NCBI GenBank assembly: GCA_023428085.1
Contig: JAEYZK010000219.1
Location: forward strand, 1-17,087
DNA length: 17,087 nucleotides
Reading direction: 5' to 3'
DNA from: Pseudomonadota bacterium
Lineage (GTDB): Bacteria > Myxococcota > Myxococcia > Myxococcales > Anaeromyxobacteraceae
The notes below the pieces were generated by a model. The model was not told the origin of the DNA, searched no databases, and saw nothing but the letters and a program-made list of their open reading frames with translations. Position numbers and translations under genes: made by a program. Shown piece after piece: positions 15,129 to 17,087 of this stretch (position 1 is the first letter of the stretch; each line of letters begins with the position of its first letter).

Positions 15129-15665
15129 ATGGGCCAGGCCTTCCAGTCCGCGTCGGCGTGGATCGTCGCGCTCCTGCTCGCCGGCATCCCGCTGCTCGCC
15201 CTCTGCCGGAGGGTGAAGGTCTACCCCGCGTTCCTCGACGGCGCGAAGGCGGGGTTCGAGACCGCGGTCCGGATCATCCCCGCGCTCGTGGCGGTGTTCG
15301 TGATGATCGCCATGCTCCGCGCGTCGGGCGCGATGGACGCCGCCGCCGGGGCGCTCGCGCCGCTCACCGACGCGCTCGGGATCCCCGCGAGCGTCCTCCC
15401 CCTCGCGCTCGTGCGCCCGCTCTCCGGCGGCGCCGCCCAGGGCGTCGTCGCGGAGCTCCTCCAGGCCGAGGGCCCCGACTCCTGGGCCGGCCGGCTCGCG
15501 TCGGTGATGGCGGGCTCCACCGAGACGACCTTCTACGTCATCGCCGTCTACATGGGCGCCGCCGGCATCTCCCGCCCGCGCCACGCGATCGCCGCCGGGC
15601 TCGTCGCGGATCTGGCGGGGTTCACGGCGGCGGTGGTGGTGTGCCGGCTGGTGTTCGGGGCGTAG
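15129..15665 (+). CDS. spmB: SpmB-like nucleoside-recognition (Gate) membrane protein
   Basis: The 178 aa product equals the length of Bacillus subtilis SpmB. Hydrophobic segments are clear (8-26, 45-64, 84-97, 130-147, 153-175). Family motifs RPLSGGAAQGV (96-106) and AGSTETTFYVIAVYMGA (128-144) are present. It is expected to work with SpmA as a membrane pair, possibly in solute transport. I chose the ATG at 15129, which has GGGTGA 5 nt upstream; a GTG at 15120 overlaps the spmA stop by four bases (GTGA) and would add three residues. Either way the two genes are translationally coupled. Downstream, the gene converges on the thioesterase gene with a 64-nt gap. Confidence 0.92.
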   Translation: MGQAFQSASAWIVALLLAGIPLLALCRRVKVYPAFLDGAKAGFETAVRIIPALVAVFVMIAMLRASGAMDAAAGALAPLTDALGIPASVLPLALVRPLSGGAAQGVVAELLQAEGPDSWAGRLASVMAGSTETTFYVIAVYMGAAGISRPRHAIAAGLVADLAGFTAAVVVCRLVFGA

Positions 15666-15729
15666 GACGGAGCGTCGAGAGCGTCCGGCGCGGGGGAGCG
15701 GCGGGGCGGCGCCGAAGCAGGAGGAGGGG

Positions 15730-16491
15730 TCACTCCCGCGGCACCCACCGCGTGACGAGCCGTGCGAGCTCCTTCCCGTCCTCCTCGCGCACGATCGCGT
15801 GCGCGAAGGTCCCGTCCGGCCCGGCCGCGGCGCGCGAGAGGACGGCGCTGCCCAGCAGGCACTCGGCCCGGTAGCTCACCTCGAGCGCGGCGATCCGGGC
15901 GTCCTGCCAGGTCTCGCGCGGCACGGCCTCGATCGCCCACGCGAGGTAGCTGCCGTTGTTCACGTGCAGGTTCCGGTCGATGTCCGCGTAGCGGACCTGG
16001 AACCGCTTCTCGGCGTCCCAGCGCGCGAGCTCGGGGAGCTTCCCGCCGGTGAACTCCGCCGCGCGCGGCAGGCCGGGCTGCGCGAACCGGGCGGCGTCGA
16101 GCACGGCCTCGGGCGGGCGCGGGCGGCGGGTGGCGAGGTCGAGCACGAACCACTGGCTCGTCGCGCGGGCGAGCTCGGCGCCCGCGGCGTCGCGCACGCG
16201 GAAGTCGCGGAGGGCGGCGAGGCGATCGACGCCGGAGGGCCAGGTCTCGACCTCGAGCGTGTCGTGGAGCCGCGCCGGCCGGAGCAGCTCGACGCGCTGG
16301 CGGGCGAGGACCCAGGTCACGCCGCGCGCCATGAGCACGTCGAGCCCGACGCCGAGCGCGGTCGCGTGGCGCCCGGCCGCCTCGGCGAGGAAGTCCGTCA
16401 GCGCCGGCGCGGCGAGCAGGCCGAACGCGTCGAGCTCGAACGTGTGGACGGTGAAGCGGGCGCGGAGGGAGGGGAAGGGGTCACAGTTCAC
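15730..16491 (-). CDS. Acyl-ACP thioesterase (FatA/FatB family)
   Basis: The 253 aa product has the double hot-dog fold pattern of acyl-ACP thioesterases, which release free fatty acids from acyl carrier protein in the cytoplasm. The first module has FELDAFGLLAAPALTDFLAEAAGRHATALGVG (18-49) and TWVLARQRVELLRP. The second has the catalytic motif YADIDRNLHVNNGSY (168-182), with D172, N174 and H176 in the D-x-N-x-H arrangement of plant FatB, and SYRAEC (206-211), whose E210 is at the FatB glutamate spacing. It probably trims or recycles fatty acids; chain specificity cannot be read. The only in-frame start before the conserved region is a GTG at 16491, inside the heptamer repeat array, with no ribosome-binding site; an in-frame TGA lies two codons upstream. 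Confidence 0.88.
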   Translation of the reverse strand: MNCDPFPSLRARFTVHTFELDAFGLLAAPALTDFLAEAAGRHATALGVGLDVLMARGVTWVLARQRVELLRPARLHDTLEVETWPSGVDRLAALRDFRVRDAAGAELARATSQWFVLDLATRRPRPPEAVLDAARFAQPGLPRAAEFTGGKLPELARWDAEKRFQVRYADIDRNLHVNNGSYLAWAIEAVPRETWQDARIAALEVSYRAECLLGSAVLSRAAAGPDGTFAHAIVREEDGKELARLVTRWVPRE

Positions 16492-16597
16492 AGTTCACGG
16501 TTCACGGTTCACGGTTCACGGTTCACAGTTCACAGTTCACAGTTCACAGTTCACAGTTCGAAAACTGACAACTGACAACTGTAAACTGTCAACTGAT
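16481..16597. repeat. Two abutting heptamer arrays in inverted arrangement
   Basis: Block 1 (16481-16557) is 11 perfect tandem heptamers TCACRGT in the order two with A, four with G, five with A. A CAGTT-CGAA-AACTG mini-hairpin joins it to block 2 (16563-16597), five heptamers AACTGNN (AC, AC, TA, TC, AT). Block 2 is an inverted relative of block 1: on the minus strand block 1 reads AACTGTG. The array fills the whole gap between the partial upstream gene (stop at 16599) and the thioesterase, and its second unit holds the thioesterase GTG start. Such short heptamer repeats resemble the STRR class known from cyanobacteria; the relationship is inferred from unit length only. Confidence 0.9.
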
Positions 16598-16598
16598 C

Positions 16599-17087
16599 TC
16601 ACTCCCGCCAGCGCGCGTTGTGGCGCGCGACGCGGGCGCGGAGCTCGTCGAGCTCGTCCGCGTCGATGTAGCCGCGGGCGACGAAGAACTCGCCGATCCG
16701 CTTCTGGAGGCGGAGCTGCCGGCCGAGCACGGCGAGGAGCTGGAACGAGGTGAGGTAGCCGAGGCGGACGGCGAACTCGCCGAAGGGGATCTTCTGCGCC
16801 CCCTGGCGCCGGCGCTCCTCGAGGATGCGCGCGACGTCGTCCGGATCGAGGAAGCCCCACTCCACCGCGATCCGGCCCACCTGCGGGCGCTGCCCGCGCT
16901 GCCAGGAGAGCGCCTCGACGAACGCCGTCCAGGGCACGCGGCCGGAGTAGTAGAGGTACTCGGCGAACCGGAGCTTCCGGCGCGGCATCTGCTCGGGGTG
17001 GACCGAGTAGCGGACGCGGTGGCCCGGGACGTCGGCGCGCGGCGCGGCGGGCGGCGGTCTGGGCGCGGGCTGCGCCGGCGGCGGGGG
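16599..17087 (-). CDS. Repeat-domain protein with Pro-rich linker, 5' end outside window
   Basis: The frame is open to the window edge; 162 residues are visible. The first about 20 are Pro/Ala-rich (PPPPAQPAPRPPPAAP), typical of a linker, so the Met at 16988 is probably internal. Four copies of one motif follow: LRFAEYLYYSGRVPWTAFVEAL, VGRIAVEWGFLDPDDVARIL, FGEFAVRLGYLTSFQLLAVL and IGEFFVARGYIDADELDEL. The pattern (hydrophobic-G-E-x-hydrophobic-V-x-x-G-hydrophobic-hydrophobic-x-x-x-x-L) resembles the MshEN-like N-terminal repeats of type II secretion/type IV pilus ATPases. I recall deltaproteobacterial proteins with an N-terminal DnaJ domain, Pro-rich linker and this kind of tail; that is a guess for the missing part. 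Function unknown. The stop lies directly beside the heptamer array. Confidence 0.7.
   Translation of the reverse strand, partial: PPPPAQPAPRPPPAAPRADVPGHRVRYSVHPEQMPRRKLRFAEYLYYSGRVPWTAFVEALSWQRGQRPQVGRIAVEWGFLDPDDVARILEERRRQGAQKIPFGEFAVRLGYLTSFQLLAVLGRQLRLQKRIGEFFVARGYIDADELDELRARVARHNARWRE

Noticed and set aside
15665..15686. GGACG...CGTCC stem as terminator between spmB and the thioesterase gene
   Set aside because: The stem is only 5 bp with a 12-nt loop and no U-tract; likely chance in GC-rich DNA.
16481..16597. CRISPR-like array
   Set aside because: Units are only 7 nt, directly tandem and without spacers, so this is a short tandem repeat.

Overview
The window is very GC-rich, with densely packed genes and strong G/C preference at third codon positions. 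Gene content (a long outer-membrane barrel protein of a type I associate with myxobacteria, spmAB without other sporulation genes, a DUF481 protein, a GH94 phosphorylase) suggests a myxobacterium, most likely an Anaeromyxobacter-like Myxococcota. That placement is inference from style and content; no rRNA or tRNA gene is present.

Layout. Positions 1-2054 (+) hold a DUF481 outer-membrane protein and a LacI-type sugar-binding domain protein with no DNA-binding domain. Positions 2080-5420 (-) are a two-gene unit: a cytoplasmic GH94 disaccharide phosphorylase, then a secreted S1/P1 nuclease whose N-terminus carries a translated REP-like repeat. Positions 5616-6962 (+) carry a small helical protein, a small membrane protein and a VOC-fold protein. 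Positions 7025-14449 (-) form a long same-strand block: a transglutaminase-like lipoprotein, an outer-membrane barrel with its own sigma70-like promoter, argH, a tiny LptM-like lipoprotein, dapA, dapB and folK. Positions 14533-15665 (+) are spmA-spmB. Positions 15730-17087 (-) are an acyl-ACP thioesterase and a repeat-domain protein cut by the window edge.

How the genes work together. argH makes arginine, dapA and dapB are the first committed steps of the diaminopimelate/lysine pathway, and folK belongs to folate synthesis. These are tightly spaced, with two 4-nt GTGA stop/start overlaps. lysA, often found between the lipoprotein and dapA, is absent here. The GH94 enzyme would split an imported disaccharide with phosphate; the nearby HTH-less LacI-type protein is a plausible sugar sensor, but nothing in the sequence proves a link.

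The most unusual non-coding structures are two heptamer tandem-repeat elements (6960-7027 and 16481-16597). Both are built as a tandem block of GTTNNCR units followed by an inverted AACTGAC-type block. The first fills the gap between two convergent genes and contains both stop codons. The second fills the gap upstream of the thioesterase gene and contains its only available start codon. I see no CRISPR, prophage, insertion sequence, defence system or gene-free stretch over 300 bases.
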